A stretch of 64,000 bases of DNA from Rhizobiaceae bacterium (lineage in GTDB: Bacteria > Pseudomonadota > Alphaproteobacteria > Rhizobiales > Rhizobiaceae), in contig JAILWO010000001.1 in NCBI GenBank assembly GCA_025698895.1, forward strand, positions 345,001-409,000. Direction: 5' to 3'. The notes under the pieces were generated by a model. The model saw only the letters and a program-made list of their open reading frames with translations, was not told the DNA's origin and did not search any database. Position numbers and translations under genes: made by a program. This document shows, piece after piece, positions 40,130 to 47,243 of this stretch (positions are counted from its first letter, which is position 1; every line of letters starts with the position of its first letter).

Positions 40130-41479
40130 TCAGCCTCTGTCAGGCACGACCATCCTCATCTCGTCGCGGTTCTCCGCCCAGCCAGCTTCGTCGTATTCGG
40201 GCTGCTGCTCGAGCTGTTCCTGGGTGAACTGCGTGTAGAGATAGTTGTTGCCGTCACCGTCGGACATGAACTCGAGATTGTCCATGCCAACCGCGACCTG
40301 CTTCTCGCCGATGCCGAGGAAGCCGCCGACATCGATGATGATGGCATCGACCTTGTCGCCATCCATGACGACGTCGCCAACCTCGCCGACATCCTCGTCA
40401 TTCGCGCCGTAGACGCGCGTGCCAATGAGTTCTTCGGCAGTGAGCGCAGCCGCATCCAGCGGCTGGAGCGACGAGCGGTCGATGGCGCCCGTGGTCTCGT
40501 CATCCGTGCCGGCCGCATCCGTGTCGGCGGCAGGCGCCTGGGCGGTCATGTCGCCATCCTGCGCTTCTTCGTCAGCCGACTCGGCCATCGCGTCATCCGC
40601 GCCCATCTCCTCGTCGGCCGGCGCAGCCGCGGTGTCTTCGGTCGCATCATCCGCCGGAGCGGCCGCGGTGTCCTCGGTTGCGTCGTCAGCCGGGGCAGCC
40701 GCAGTGTCTTCGGTCGCATCGTCAGCCGGAGCGGCCGCGGTGTCCTCGGTTGCATCGTCAGCCGGGGCGGCCGCAGTGTCTTCGGTCGCATCGTCAGCCG
40801 GAGCGGCCGCAGTGTCTTCGGTCGCATCGTCAGCCGGAGCGGCCGCGGTGTCCTCGGTTGCGTCGTCAGCCGGGGCGGCCGCGCTGTCCTCGCCAGCATC
40901 GTCGGCGGGAGCCATAGCGGTGTCGTCGCCCGCATCATCGGCGGGGGCCATCGCGGTGTCGTCGGCCGGCTCGCCGCCCTCGGCGTCAGCTTCGACCGGA
41001 GCGTTATCCAAGTCCTCCTTCGACGCCGGCTTCACTTCGGCCACGTCCGCATCCGCGGGCATCGGCTCATAGGCCTGGCGATCGAAGTCCGGCTGCGCCT
41101 TCAGGGCTTCCTCTGTCGTTTGCACGACCAGCCAGCGCTCGCCGTCCTGCTCGGTCCATTCGATCACGTCGTATTCCAGCGCGACGTTCTTCTGGCCGAT
41201 GCCCAAAAAGCCGCCGACGCCGACCACGATGGCCTGGATGTCACCCTCAGGGCCGAGAACGATGTCCTTGACCTCGCCGATGTTCTCGGCGTCGTCACCC
41301 GTGCCGTTATAGACCGTGGCGCCAATGATGTTGCTGGCGAGGTTGCCCTCGGCCTTGATGACGCGCGGCGTCTCGGGCGCGGCCGCCGGAGCGGTTGGCT
41401 GGGTGGTGGTTGTCTGCGCGTACGCGCCGGTCGCGACAAGCGTCGCGAGCGCGGTAGTCGCCAATAGATTGCGGATCAT
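40130..41479 (-). CDS. Exported PRC-barrel protein with acidic 12-residue tandem repeat linker
   Basis: A 449-residue secreted protein. A signal peptide (about residues 1-21, ending GAYAQ) is followed by one PRC-barrel domain at about residues 40-115 (VYNGTGDDAENIGEVKDIV, VVGVGGFLGIGQKNVALEY). A second lies at about 335-415 (VYGANDEDVGEVGDVVMDG, IIDVGGFLGIGEKQVAVGM). Between them lies an acidic linker with tandem 12-residue units of consensus PADDATEDTAAA. The GGFLGIG core is shared by both barrels, so they arose by duplication. PRC-barrel proteins of this sort are common in the alphaproteobacterial envelope and of unknown role. An EcfG-type promoter lies 95 bp upstream. Confidence 0.88.
   Translation of the reverse strand: MIRNLLATTALATLVATGAYAQTTTTQPTAPAAAPETPRVIKAEGNLASNIIGATVYNGTGDDAENIGEVKDIVLGPEGDIQAIVVGVGGFLGIGQKNVALEYDVIEWTEQDGERWLVVQTTEEALKAQPDFDRQAYEPMPADADVAEVKPASKEDLDNAPVEADAEGGEPADDTAMAPADDAGDDTAMAPADDAGEDSAAAPADDATEDTAAAPADDATEDTAAAPADDATEDTAAAPADDATEDTAAAPADDATEDTAAAPADDATEDTAAAPADDATEDTAAAPADEEMGADDAMAESADEEAQDGDMTAQAPAADTDAAGTDDETTGAIDRSSLQPLDAAALTAEELIGTRVYGANDEDVGEVGDVVMDGDKVDAIIIDVGGFLGIGEKQVAVGMDNLEFMSDGDGNNYLYTQFTQEQLEQQPEYDEAGWAENRDEMRMVVPDRG
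40632..40955 (-). repeat. 36-bp tandem repeat array inside the PRC-barrel gene (7 near-identical plus 2 diverged units)
   Basis: Seven consecutive 36-bp units (40632-40883) encode the same 12 residues, followed by two diverged units (40884-40955). The units come in two DNA flavours that differ at synonymous sites (GTGTCTTCGGTCGC, here A, and GTGTCCTCGGTTGC, here B). They are ordered A-B-A-B-A-A-B along the plus strand. The alternation suggests expansion in 72-bp A+B steps. Confidence 0.93.
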
Positions 41480-41574
41480 GGTAAGCTCTCCTTGTGCATT
41501 ATCCCGATGCATGGCCGCGTTGTCGCCTGAGCTTTCCCGAGCGAGAGCGGTGGCGCGGCCTCTCACGAGGCTTC

Positions 41575-41599
41575 AACGCCAATAACAGCAAGTGGTTCC
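41575..41599 (-). promoter_or_regulatory. EcfG-type promoter of the PRC-barrel gene (GGAAC-N16-CGTT)
   Basis: On the minus strand GGAAC (41599-41595) and CGTT (41578-41575) are 16 bases apart, matching the alphaproteobacterial EcfG consensus exactly. The -10 is 95 bp from the PRC-barrel start codon. It is back-to-back with the promoter at 41643-41667. Confidence 0.8.
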
Positions 41600-41642
41600 G
41601 CGACCGCGGCGCAGGCAAGGGAAAGAGGGGAAGCGGGCAGGG

Positions 41643-41667
41643 GGAACCTGCTCGTCCCGTGAACGTT
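41643..41667 (+). promoter_or_regulatory. EcfG-type promoter of the diacylglycerol-kinase-like gene (GGAAC-N16-CGTT)
   Basis: GGAAC (41643-41647) and CGTT (41664-41667) are 16 bases apart. The -10 lies 39 bp upstream of the ATG at 41707. Confidence 0.82.
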
Positions 41668-41706
41668 GCGGGAAGCCTTGCCAGATGTCGAGCCGGACAG
41701 ACCCAG

Positions 41707-42618
41707 ATGAAGTTTCTCGCAGTGCTCAACCGCGACGGCGGCACCTTGCGCTCCATGGATCTCGACGCCTTGTCCGATCAGATCCGGCAAGGCCTGGAGC
41801 CGGCCGGTCACACGGTGGTGGTGGACATCGTGGACGGAAGGGACATCTGCCACGCGATCGAAGCCGCCACCAAGACCAGAGGCATCGATGTTCTCATGGC
41901 AGGCGGCGGCGACGGGACCATCTCGGCAGCCGCCGCGGCCCTGGCAGGAAGCAGGAAGGCACTGGCCGTGCTGCCGGCGGGCACGATGAACCTTTTCGCC
42001 CACAGCCTAGGCGTCCCCCTCGACCTGAGCGGCGCGGTGGCTTCATTCGCCGATGGTCAAATCCGTAAGGTAGACGTGGCCCGGGCGAATGGCCGCGTCT
42101 TCATTCACCAGTTCTCGGTCGGTCTTCACGCGAAGCTGGTCGCGCAAAGACAGCGCATGGAATTCCAGTCGCGCTTCGGCAAGATCAGGGCGTCGGCCAA
42201 AGCGGCGATCGACACGATCCTGCACCCGCCCAATCTGCGGGTGGAACTGGAAATCGACGGAGAACGCCGTCTCGTGCGCACGCCGGGCATCGGCGTGTCG
42301 AACAATGTCTTCGGAGAGGGACACCTTCCCTATGCCGACGATCCCGCGGGCGGGGTGCTGGGGGTCTATATCACCCACGCCCGCCAACGCTCGGAGATGA
42401 TCCTGTTTTCGATGAACATGGCGCTGGGCCGATGGGAGACCAACAATCAGGTCGAGCTGTTCCAGGCGCAGACGGTGACGCTGCGCATGAAGCCCGCCAG
42501 GCGCAGGCACAAATGTGTTGTAGACGGGGAACTGAGCGACATGGACCCCGAGACGCACATCGAGATCGCGAAGGGCGCACTGAGGGTTCTGGTACCACGC
42601 TCGCCACAGGACGGCTGA
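41707..42618 (+). CDS. Diacylglycerol/lipid kinase family protein (DgkB/YegS-like)
   Basis: A 303-residue cytosolic lipid kinase. The catalytic nucleotide-binding motif G66-G-G-D-G-T71 lies in DVLMAGGGDGTISAAA, and the second conserved block is LPAGTMNLFAHSLGVP. Family members phosphorylate diacylglycerol, sphingosine-like bases or other lipid alcohols; which one is unknown. The ATG at 41707 gives the family N-terminus (MKFLAVLNRDGG). It is divergent from the PRC-barrel gene and has an EcfG-type promoter 39 bp upstream, so it is predicted to be stress-induced. Confidence 0.9.
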   Translation: MKFLAVLNRDGGTLRSMDLDALSDQIRQGLEPAGHTVVVDIVDGRDICHAIEAATKTRGIDVLMAGGGDGTISAAAAALAGSRKALAVLPAGTMNLFAHSLGVPLDLSGAVASFADGQIRKVDVARANGRVFIHQFSVGLHAKLVAQRQRMEFQSRFGKIRASAKAAIDTILHPPNLRVELEIDGERRLVRTPGIGVSNNVFGEGHLPYADDPAGGVLGVYITHARQRSEMILFSMNMALGRWETNNQVELFQAQTVTLRMKPARRRHKCVVDGELSDMDPETHIEIAKGALRVLVPRSPQDG

Positions 42619-42622
42619 ACGG

Positions 42623-42826
42623 TCAGCCGCCCGGATTGGCGTCCGTGTCGGCCGGTTCAATGGTCTCGACGCCGCTCTCTGTCCGCGGCGTCTCGGTGGA
42701 CTGGCCGAACATCTCGGCTCCGAACCACACGATCATGGCCAGCAACAGACCAACCACCAGCACCGCCAGTACATTGAAGCCCCAGCGTCCTTGACGGGCT
42801 TTCTCCTCATTGACCTTCTTGGTCAT
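42623..42826 (-). CDS. Small single-span membrane protein, predicted EcfG regulon
   Basis: A 67-residue protein: a basic N-terminus (MTKKVNEEKARQGRWGFN), one membrane segment at about residues 19-38, and an acidic tail (TESGVETIEPADTDANPGG). No domain is recognised. An in-frame ATG at 42838 could extend it by four residues. It is convergent with the lipid kinase gene (4-bp gap) and has its own EcfG-type promoter (42873-42898), which supports it as a real stress gene. Confidence 0.72.
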   Translation of the reverse strand: MTKKVNEEKARQGRWGFNVLAVLVVGLLLAMIVWFGAEMFGQSTETPRTESGVETIEPADTDANPGG

Positions 42827-42872
42827 CGAAACTCCCATGGCGCTGTTACGCGCGCCTTCATTACTTCCGGTC

Positions 42873-42898
42873 AACGGATCGTTCGGGGGATAGGTTCC
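42873..42898 (-). promoter_or_regulatory. EcfG-type promoter of the 67-residue membrane protein gene (GGAAC-N17-CGTT)
   Basis: On the minus strand GGAAC (42898-42894) and CGTT (42876-42873) are separated by 17 bases, within the accepted 16-17 range. The -10 is 46 bp from the start codon. Confidence 0.7.
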
Positions 42899-42921
42899 TT
42901 CCCGTGGCCCAAGGCGCCGGA

Positions 42922-43380
42922 TCAGTCGCCCGGAACGTCCTCGTCGTCATCGCCGCCAAGCATGCCCTGCTCGCGCAGGACAGCCAGCGCCGCCAGCCCG
43001 AGCAAGGGCAGAATCAGCGCCTTCACGCCGAGACCGCCGCGCAGGAGAAGGGGCAGCGCGGTGACGGCCGCGACGCCGGCGATCGACTTCACCTCGGTCG
43101 AGCGCCGTCGCTCGGCACGCCGCTGGCGCCGCCGCGACGAGACCTTGTGATACACCAAGACAATGCCGGCGATGAGGAGGAACCCAACTCCGAACCCGAT
43201 GGATGCTTCGATCGCACCGTAGCGCCGCGCCGCCGCGATGAAGGCGCCTAGGAGCAGGAACGCCAGGCCCAGAGCGGCCGTCAGCACGACCACCGCGTAA
43301 TCGCGCATCGCTCGGCGAAGACGTTCGACCATTTCCCCGGTTTCTACGAACGCGAAGGTTGCAAGCAGTCTTGCCAGCAT
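42922..43380 (-). CDS. Holin-like/DUF1469-type membrane protein
   Basis: A 152-residue protein with two clear membrane helices at about residues 28-50 and 60-78. A basic cytoplasmic loop (HKVSSRRRQRRAERRR) follows, then a further hydrophobic region (about 100-135) and an acidic end (GGDDDEDVPGD). The two-helix plus basic loop layout resembles phage-holin-family/DUF1469 proteins that often follow DUF883 genes. It begins 4 bp after the DUF883 stop and is co-transcribed with it from the EcfG-type promoter at 43752-43776. Role unknown. Confidence 0.75.
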   Translation of the reverse strand: MLARLLATFAFVETGEMVERLRRAMRDYAVVVLTAALGLAFLLLGAFIAAARRYGAIEASIGFGVGFLLIAGIVLVYHKVSSRRRQRRAERRRSTEVKSIAGVAAVTALPLLLRGGLGVKALILPLLGLAALAVLREQGMLGGDDDEDVPGD

Positions 43381-43384
43381 CGCG

Positions 43385-43720
43385 TCAGCGATTGGCGATC
43401 AAGGCAAACAGGAAGCCGACACCGGCCGCGATGGCCAGCGAAGTGATTGGCTTTTCGCGCACATGCTCCACGACCTGGTCCTCGATGTCGTGGGCGTTGG
43501 TGCGGAGGCCGTCAATGGCGGACTCGCCGCGCTGCTTGATGCGGTCCATCCCCAGCTCGGCGGCGCGCTTGGCCGCCCCGTAGGATCGTTCCGACGAACT
43601 TTGAAGTTGCGCGGTGACTTTCGCCAGTTCCTCACGCAGCGTCTCGATCTGTGCCTCGAGTTCGGCGTTGGTGGCTGCTTCGCCCGCGGGTTTTGTCGCC
43701 TTGCCGGCAGTGGTGGCCAT
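43385..43720 (-). CDS. DUF883 (ElaB/YqjD) family protein
   Basis: A 111-residue protein with a long amphipathic helix (ELEAQIETLREELAKVTAQL and beyond). A C-terminal membrane anchor (SLAIAAGVGFLFALIA) follows the typical REKPITS boundary. Characterised enteric relatives (ElaB, YqjD) are stationary-phase, inner-membrane, ribosome-associated proteins. The start at 43720 (MATTAGKATKPAGE) is preceded by AAGGGAGC. It leads a two-gene operon with the holin-like gene under an exact EcfG-type promoter. Confidence 0.9.
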   Translation of the reverse strand: MATTAGKATKPAGEAATNAELEAQIETLREELAKVTAQLQSSSERSYGAAKRAAELGMDRIKQRGESAIDGLRTNAHDIEDQVVEHVREKPITSLAIAAGVGFLFALIANR

Positions 43721-43751
43721 CTCATGCTCCCTTGCTGGATTTCCGGTTGGC

Positions 43752-43776
43752 AACGTCCGCGAAGGCGCGAGGTTCC
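43752..43776 (-). promoter_or_regulatory. EcfG-type promoter of the DUF883/holin-like operon (GGAAC-N16-CGTT)
   Basis: On the minus strand GGAAC (43776-43772) and CGTT (43755-43752) are 16 bases apart, 31 bp upstream of the DUF883 start codon. It is back-to-back with the promoter at 43787-43811, only 10 bp away. Confidence 0.83.
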
Positions 43777-43786
43777 CAGTTCTTTC

Positions 43787-43811
43787 GGAACCCCGGTCAT
43801 GTGACCGCGTT
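43787..43811 (+). promoter_or_regulatory. EcfG-type promoter of the AI-2E family exporter gene (GGAAC-N16-CGTT)
   Basis: GGAAC (43787-43791) and CGTT (43808-43811) are 16 bases apart, with the -10 37 bp before the ATG at 43849. Confidence 0.83.
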
Positions 43812-43848
43812 TGGCCGACACTGTCCAGCCGTTTCGATTGTCGAGGCA

Positions 43849-44961
43849 ATGCACGCGAACCTTCGACCACCTGTCGTAAGATTGCCGCCGCGATCCAGTT
43901 TCGAGATCCTGCTCGCCCGTTCGGCGCAGATAGCGATAATTTTCGTCGCGCTCGTCGTCCTGGTCATGGCGCTTCAGCATGGCCGTTTCCTTCTCGCGCC
44001 GCTGGCGCTCTCAGTCGTGATCGGGCTGATGCTGGGTCCGCTGGCGACCTATCTCGAGGATCGGCGGCGTTTCCCCTGCTGGCTGTCCGCGCTCGTCGTC
44101 GTGCTGGTGTTTCTGCTCATCGTGGCGGCACTGGCGTTGGCGATCGCGCAGCCGCTGGGCTTCTGGTTCGGCCGCGCGCCGCAGATATGGGAGCAGTTGC
44201 AGGTCAGGCTGGGCGAGCTGCGCGAGCCGATCGCTGCGCTGCAGAGCTTCCGCGACGAGTTGCGCGAAGTGGCGGGCGGTTCGAACATGACCGTCGCGCT
44301 CGAGGAAACCTCGCCGGCCGAGAGCATCGCCATGATGGCCCCCGCCATCGGCGCGCAGATACTGATCTTCCTGGCGGGGCTCTACTTCTTCATCGCCACC
44401 CGATATCAGACCAGGGCCGCCATCCTGCGCCTGTGCCTGTCGCGCCGCCTGCGTTGGCGCACCGCCCACATTTTCCGGGACGTCGAGCGCGACGTGTCGA
44501 CCTATCTTCTTTCGATAGCCGCCATCAATACGGGGCTCGGCGTGGCGGTCGCGCTGGCGATGTGGTCGATCGGCGTTCCCTCGCCGGCCCTCTGGGGCGC
44601 GCTCGCGGGCCTTCTCAACTTCGTCATCTATATCGGTCCGGCGCTGATGGCGGTGGTGCTGTTCGCGGTCGGGCTGACGACATTCGACACGCTCGCGACG
44701 AGCCTCGCGCCCCCCCTCGTCTATCTGGCGCTGAACATGGTCGAGGCCCAGTTCGTCACGCCCATGGCGATCGGCCGCACGCTGACGCTGAACCCCTTCG
44801 TAATATTCCTGGCGCTGGCATTCTGGCTGTGGATCTGGGGGCCGCTCGGCGGGTTCATCGCCATCCCGGCGCTTCTGATCGTCCACTCCGCCGCTTCCAA
44901 CATACTGCCGGGAATGGACTGGTCTCGCCGGCCACACGGGACGGACCGGGCACGGCGCTGA
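43849..44961 (+). CDS. AI-2E family transporter (PerM/TqsA-like)
   Basis: A 370-residue inner-membrane protein with about eight hydrophobic segments. The family core is seen in the C-terminal half: LLNFVIYIGPALMAVVLF, then LVYLALNMVEAQFVTPMAIGRTLTLNPFVIFLALAFW (in pieces at about residues 255-325). The large extracytoplasmic region (about 95-155) lies between the second and third helices, as in PerM homologues. The family includes AI-2 exporters and Na+/H+ antiporters; the substrate is unknown. The ATG at 43849 lies 37 bp behind an exact EcfG-type promoter, which argues for this start over any upstream one. Confidence 0.88.
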   Translation: MHANLRPPVVRLPPRSSFEILLARSAQIAIIFVALVVLVMALQHGRFLLAPLALSVVIGLMLGPLATYLEDRRRFPCWLSALVVVLVFLLIVAALALAIAQPLGFWFGRAPQIWEQLQVRLGELREPIAALQSFRDELREVAGGSNMTVALEETSPAESIAMMAPAIGAQILIFLAGLYFFIATRYQTRAAILRLCLSRRLRWRTAHIFRDVERDVSTYLLSIAAINTGLGVAVALAMWSIGVPSPALWGALAGLLNFVIYIGPALMAVVLFAVGLTTFDTLATSLAPPLVYLALNMVEAQFVTPMAIGRTLTLNPFVIFLALAFWLWIWGPLGGFIAIPALLIVHSAASNILPGMDWSRRPHGTDRARR

Positions 44962-44964
44962 CGG

Positions 44965-45726
44965 CTATACCAGGGGTCGTGGCCCCTTGGGCAGGCCTTC
45001 CCAGCGAGACAGTGAAAGCAGCCCGTCGAGATCGATCACCTCGAAGCCGCCGCCGCCCCAACGCAGCAACCCGCGAAGAACAAGCTTGCGGATCGTCTTG
45101 TTGGTGTGAACGAGCGACAGGCCAAGCGTGTCGGCGACATGCTGTTGCGTGAGGGGGATTTCCTTCCGGCGCGCCCCGACTAGACCCACGCCCGCGGCGC
45201 GGCTCTGCAGAAAGGCGACCAGATAGGCGGCGCGCTCGACCGCGCTGCGACGACCGACCGAGAGCAGGTTCTCGTCGAGCATCTGTTCCTCGCGCGACGC
45301 CAGCCAGGTGATGTCGAAGGCCAGGCCCGGATGACGCTCGAAGAGCGTTCCGAGGCGATCGCGTTCGAACACGCACAAAAGCATCGGCGACAGCGCTTCG
45401 ACCGAATGCTGCATTTCCTCCATCAGCCCGGCCTGCAATCCGATCAGATCGCCCGGCATGACGTAGTTGAGAATCTGGCGCCGGCCATCAGACAGCAGCT
45501 TGTAGCGAAACCCCCAGCCCGACAGGACGGTATAAAGATGCGGGCTGTGACTGCCTTCGACTAGGACAGTCGCACCCTTGTCGACGTTCAACTCACCGCT
45601 CTTGAACGTCGAGACGAACTCGAGTTCCTCCTCGGCGAAGGGGCGAAACGGCTCCAGCGGACGCAGCGGGCAGTCATCGCACGAATACCGCCGCGCCGAC
45701 CGCGCGCCGTTCTGCCAGTTCATCAT
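44965..45726 (-). CDS. Crp/Fnr family transcriptional regulator
   Basis: A 253-residue regulator with an N-terminal C16-D-D-C19 pair (SCDDCPLRP). A cyclic-nucleotide-binding-type jelly roll (about residues 40-150, GDLIGLQAGL) follows. The C-terminal Crp helix-turn-helix (about 195-225) reads LTQQHVADTLGLSLVHTNKTIRKL. Fewer cysteines are present than in oxygen-sensing Fnr, so an Fe-S cluster is doubtful. It lies inside the stress-response island, convergent with the AI-2E gene (3-bp gap) and divergent from the receiver gene. The signal is unknown. Confidence 0.87.
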   Translation of the reverse strand: MMNWQNGARSARRYSCDDCPLRPLEPFRPFAEEELEFVSTFKSGELNVDKGATVLVEGSHSPHLYTVLSGWGFRYKLLSDGRRQILNYVMPGDLIGLQAGLMEEMQHSVEALSPMLLCVFERDRLGTLFERHPGLAFDITWLASREEQMLDENLLSVGRRSAVERAAYLVAFLQSRAAGVGLVGARRKEIPLTQQHVADTLGLSLVHTNKTIRKLVLRGLLRWGGGGFEVIDLDGLLSLSRWEGLPKGPRPLV

Positions 45727-45865
45727 TCGACGCGGGCCCCACTTTGACGCGCTATCGTAGCGCTACGGTGAAACGCTGGCCATGTCTTTGTTTAATGACA
45801 GGGGCCCCGTCCTGCGATTGATGGAACGTGCCGGGACGCCACGATTTTTTACAGGGAATTGATCA

Positions 45866-46261
45866 TTGACGGATTTGCCGCTTGTCGATTTGCGCGTCCT
45901 GGTGGTCGAGGACGAATTCCTGATCGCAATGGACATAGAACAGTGCTGCCGCGACGGAGGCGCCGCCGGTGTGATCATCTGCACGGATGTCACGGAGCTC
46001 GGCCCGGACCCCTGGTCCGAGTCGGCATTCGACGTCGTCGTCCTCGACGTCATGCACGCGGGCAAGCCTTCGCTTGATCTCGCGGCGGCGCTGCGCGACC
46101 GGGGACAACCCTTCGTGTTCGCCACCGGCTACTCCGGAGATGACGACCTGTTCGCAGATTTTCCGAACGTACCGATCGTGCCAAAACCGTTCGCGGCCGA
46201 AGAACTTCTGAAGGCGCTTTGCGAGGCGGTCGGCCGGACCTGCGAATCAGGCTGCGTTTGA
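45866..46261 (+). CDS. Single-domain response regulator of the FATGUY type
   Basis: A 131-residue stand-alone receiver domain. The acid pocket E15/D16 (VLVVEDEFLIAMD), the phosphoacceptor D61 (VVVLDVMHAG), and the conserved K107 (VPIVPKPFAAEEL) are all present. Residues 85-90 read FATGYS, the motif that defines receivers working with HWE/HisKA2 kinases in the alphaproteobacterial GSR. The start is a TTG at 45866 with an AGGGA ribosome binding site; an in-frame TGA just upstream rules out a longer protein. Its 3' end overlaps that of ecfG by 15 bp, tail to tail. Confidence 0.87.
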   Translation: MTDLPLVDLRVLVVEDEFLIAMDIEQCCRDGGAAGVIICTDVTELGPDPWSESAFDVVVLDVMHAGKPSLDLAAALRDRGQPFVFATGYSGDDDLFADFPNVPIVPKPFAAEELLKALCEAVGRTCESGCV

Positions 46262-46810
46262 TCCCGTCACCTGGGACGAGATGGCGTCGGGGCCGTAGTC
46301 ACTCTCGCCCGTGACCGCCAGCAGTTCCTGCAAGCGGGTGCGCGCGCGGCTGACGCGGCTCTTGATCGTGCCGACCGCGCAATCGCAGATTTCAGCCGCT
46401 TCCTCATAGGAGAACCCGGAGGCGCCGATCAGGATGATGGCCTCACGCTGGTCTTCCGGCAGAAGAGCGAGCGCGCCGCGGAAATCCTTGAGATCGAGCG
46501 TGCCGTGCTGGCTGGGATGGACGGCCAGACGGCCGGTCATGATGCCATCACTGTCCTGCACCTCGCGGCCGCGCTTGCGCATCTGTGAGTAGAACTCGTT
46601 ACGCAGAATCGTGAACAGCCAGGCCTTGAGATTGGTCCCGGGCTGAAAGCTCGACTGCTTGTCCCACGCCTTCACAAGGGTCTCCTGAACCAGGTCGTCG
46701 GCCTTGTCTGTATTGTGGGTGAGCGATACCGCGAACGCGCGGAGGCTCGGGATTGCCTTGAGCAAATCCGTCTTGAAGGTGGCGCCGGCTGACATGCGCG
46801 CTTTACCCAT
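46247..46810 (-). CDS. ecfG: ECF sigma factor EcfG (general stress response)
   Basis: A 187-residue ECF sigma factor of the EcfG group. Region 2 (about residues 20-85) contains LVQETLVKAWDKQSSFQPGT and WLFTILRNEFYSQMRKRGRE. Region 4 (about 118-170) contains LALLPEDQREAIILIGASGF and CAVGTIKSRVSRARTRLQEL. It directs RNA polymerase to GGAAC...CGTT promoters and is held by NepR until PhyR is phosphorylated. The ATG at 46810 overlaps the nepR stop (ATGGGTAA); an ATG at 46795 is also possible. It is the second gene of nepR-ecfG. Confidence 0.93.
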   Translation of the reverse strand: MGKARMSAGATFKTDLLKAIPSLRAFAVSLTHNTDKADDLVQETLVKAWDKQSSFQPGTNLKAWLFTILRNEFYSQMRKRGREVQDSDGIMTGRLAVHPSQHGTLDLKDFRGALALLPEDQREAIILIGASGFSYEEAAEICDCAVGTIKSRVSRARTRLQELLAVTGESDYGPDAISSQVTGSNAA

Positions 46811-47003
46811 CCTTTTTGGCAAATTCCGCCCGTTCAAGCTCGCTCAGAAGAGTCACGAAACGCTCCGGCACTTCGTCCGAAGCGATATCGTCGTACATTT
46901 GCCTGAGTTTGCGGCCAATCTCGGAATTGACCCCGAGATTGTTTTTCCCGGTTCGAGACCGAGCCGTACCAGTGTCCATCTTTGAATCGTTTTCCTTCGA
47001 CAT
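46803..47003 (-). CDS. nepR: Anti-sigma factor NepR
   Basis: A 66-residue protein: a flexible polar N-terminus and the two-helix NepR domain (residues about 24-60), seen as IGRKLRQMYDDIASDEVPER and FVTLLSELERAEF. It binds EcfG in unstressed cells and is drawn off by phosphorylated PhyR. The length is typical. An ATG at 46979 is an alternative start. It overlaps ecfG by 8 bp and has a near-perfect EcfG-type promoter 107 bp upstream, implying feedback control. Confidence 0.92.
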   Translation of the reverse strand: MSKENDSKMDTGTARSRTGKNNLGVNSEIGRKLRQMYDDIASDEVPERFVTLLSELERAEFAKKDG

Positions 47004-47110
47004 ATCCGCTGGCGTCCCCCTGCTTGCGCCCCTCGGTGTGACCCTCACTTCCGGCAATGGCCGGTCCGGATCCGACCCTTGTCTCACATCGTGCCCCTTA
47101 ACGGGCCTTA

Positions 47111-47135
47111 AACCCGCCGTTACGGCTTATGTTCC
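47111..47135 (-). promoter_or_regulatory. EcfG-type promoter of nepR-ecfG (GGAAC-N16-GGTT)
   Basis: On the minus strand GGAAC (47135-47131) and GGTT (47114-47111) are 16 bases apart; one base of the -10 differs from CGTT. It faces away from the phyR promoter at 47155-47179. Self-regulation of ecfG loci is known in other alphaproteobacteria. Confidence 0.65.
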
Positions 47136-47154
47136 GAAGAAATCCACCTTGCCT

Positions 47155-47179
47155 GGAACTTTTTTGCGAGGCACCCGTT
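47155..47179 (+). promoter_or_regulatory. EcfG-type promoter of phyR (GGAAC-N16-CGTT)
   Basis: GGAAC (47155-47159) and CGTT (47176-47179) are exactly 16 bases apart, with the -10 64 bp before the phyR ATG. Confidence 0.82.
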
Positions 47180-47243
47180 AGAAACCCATTCTGTGCCGGG
47201 TTCCGCCGGCCATATTTTTTCGTCATCGAGGGAGACGACCCGA

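Noticed and set aside
40632-40955. Regular 36-bp repeats considered as a CRISPR array
   Set aside because: The units are contiguous with no spacers and encode an in-frame amino-acid repeat inside a gene; no cas genes are present.
45823-45850. GGAAC upstream of the FATGUY receiver gene
   Set aside because: No CGTT occurs 16 or 17 bases downstream (the sequence there is ATTT/GATT), so it does not qualify as an EcfG promoter.
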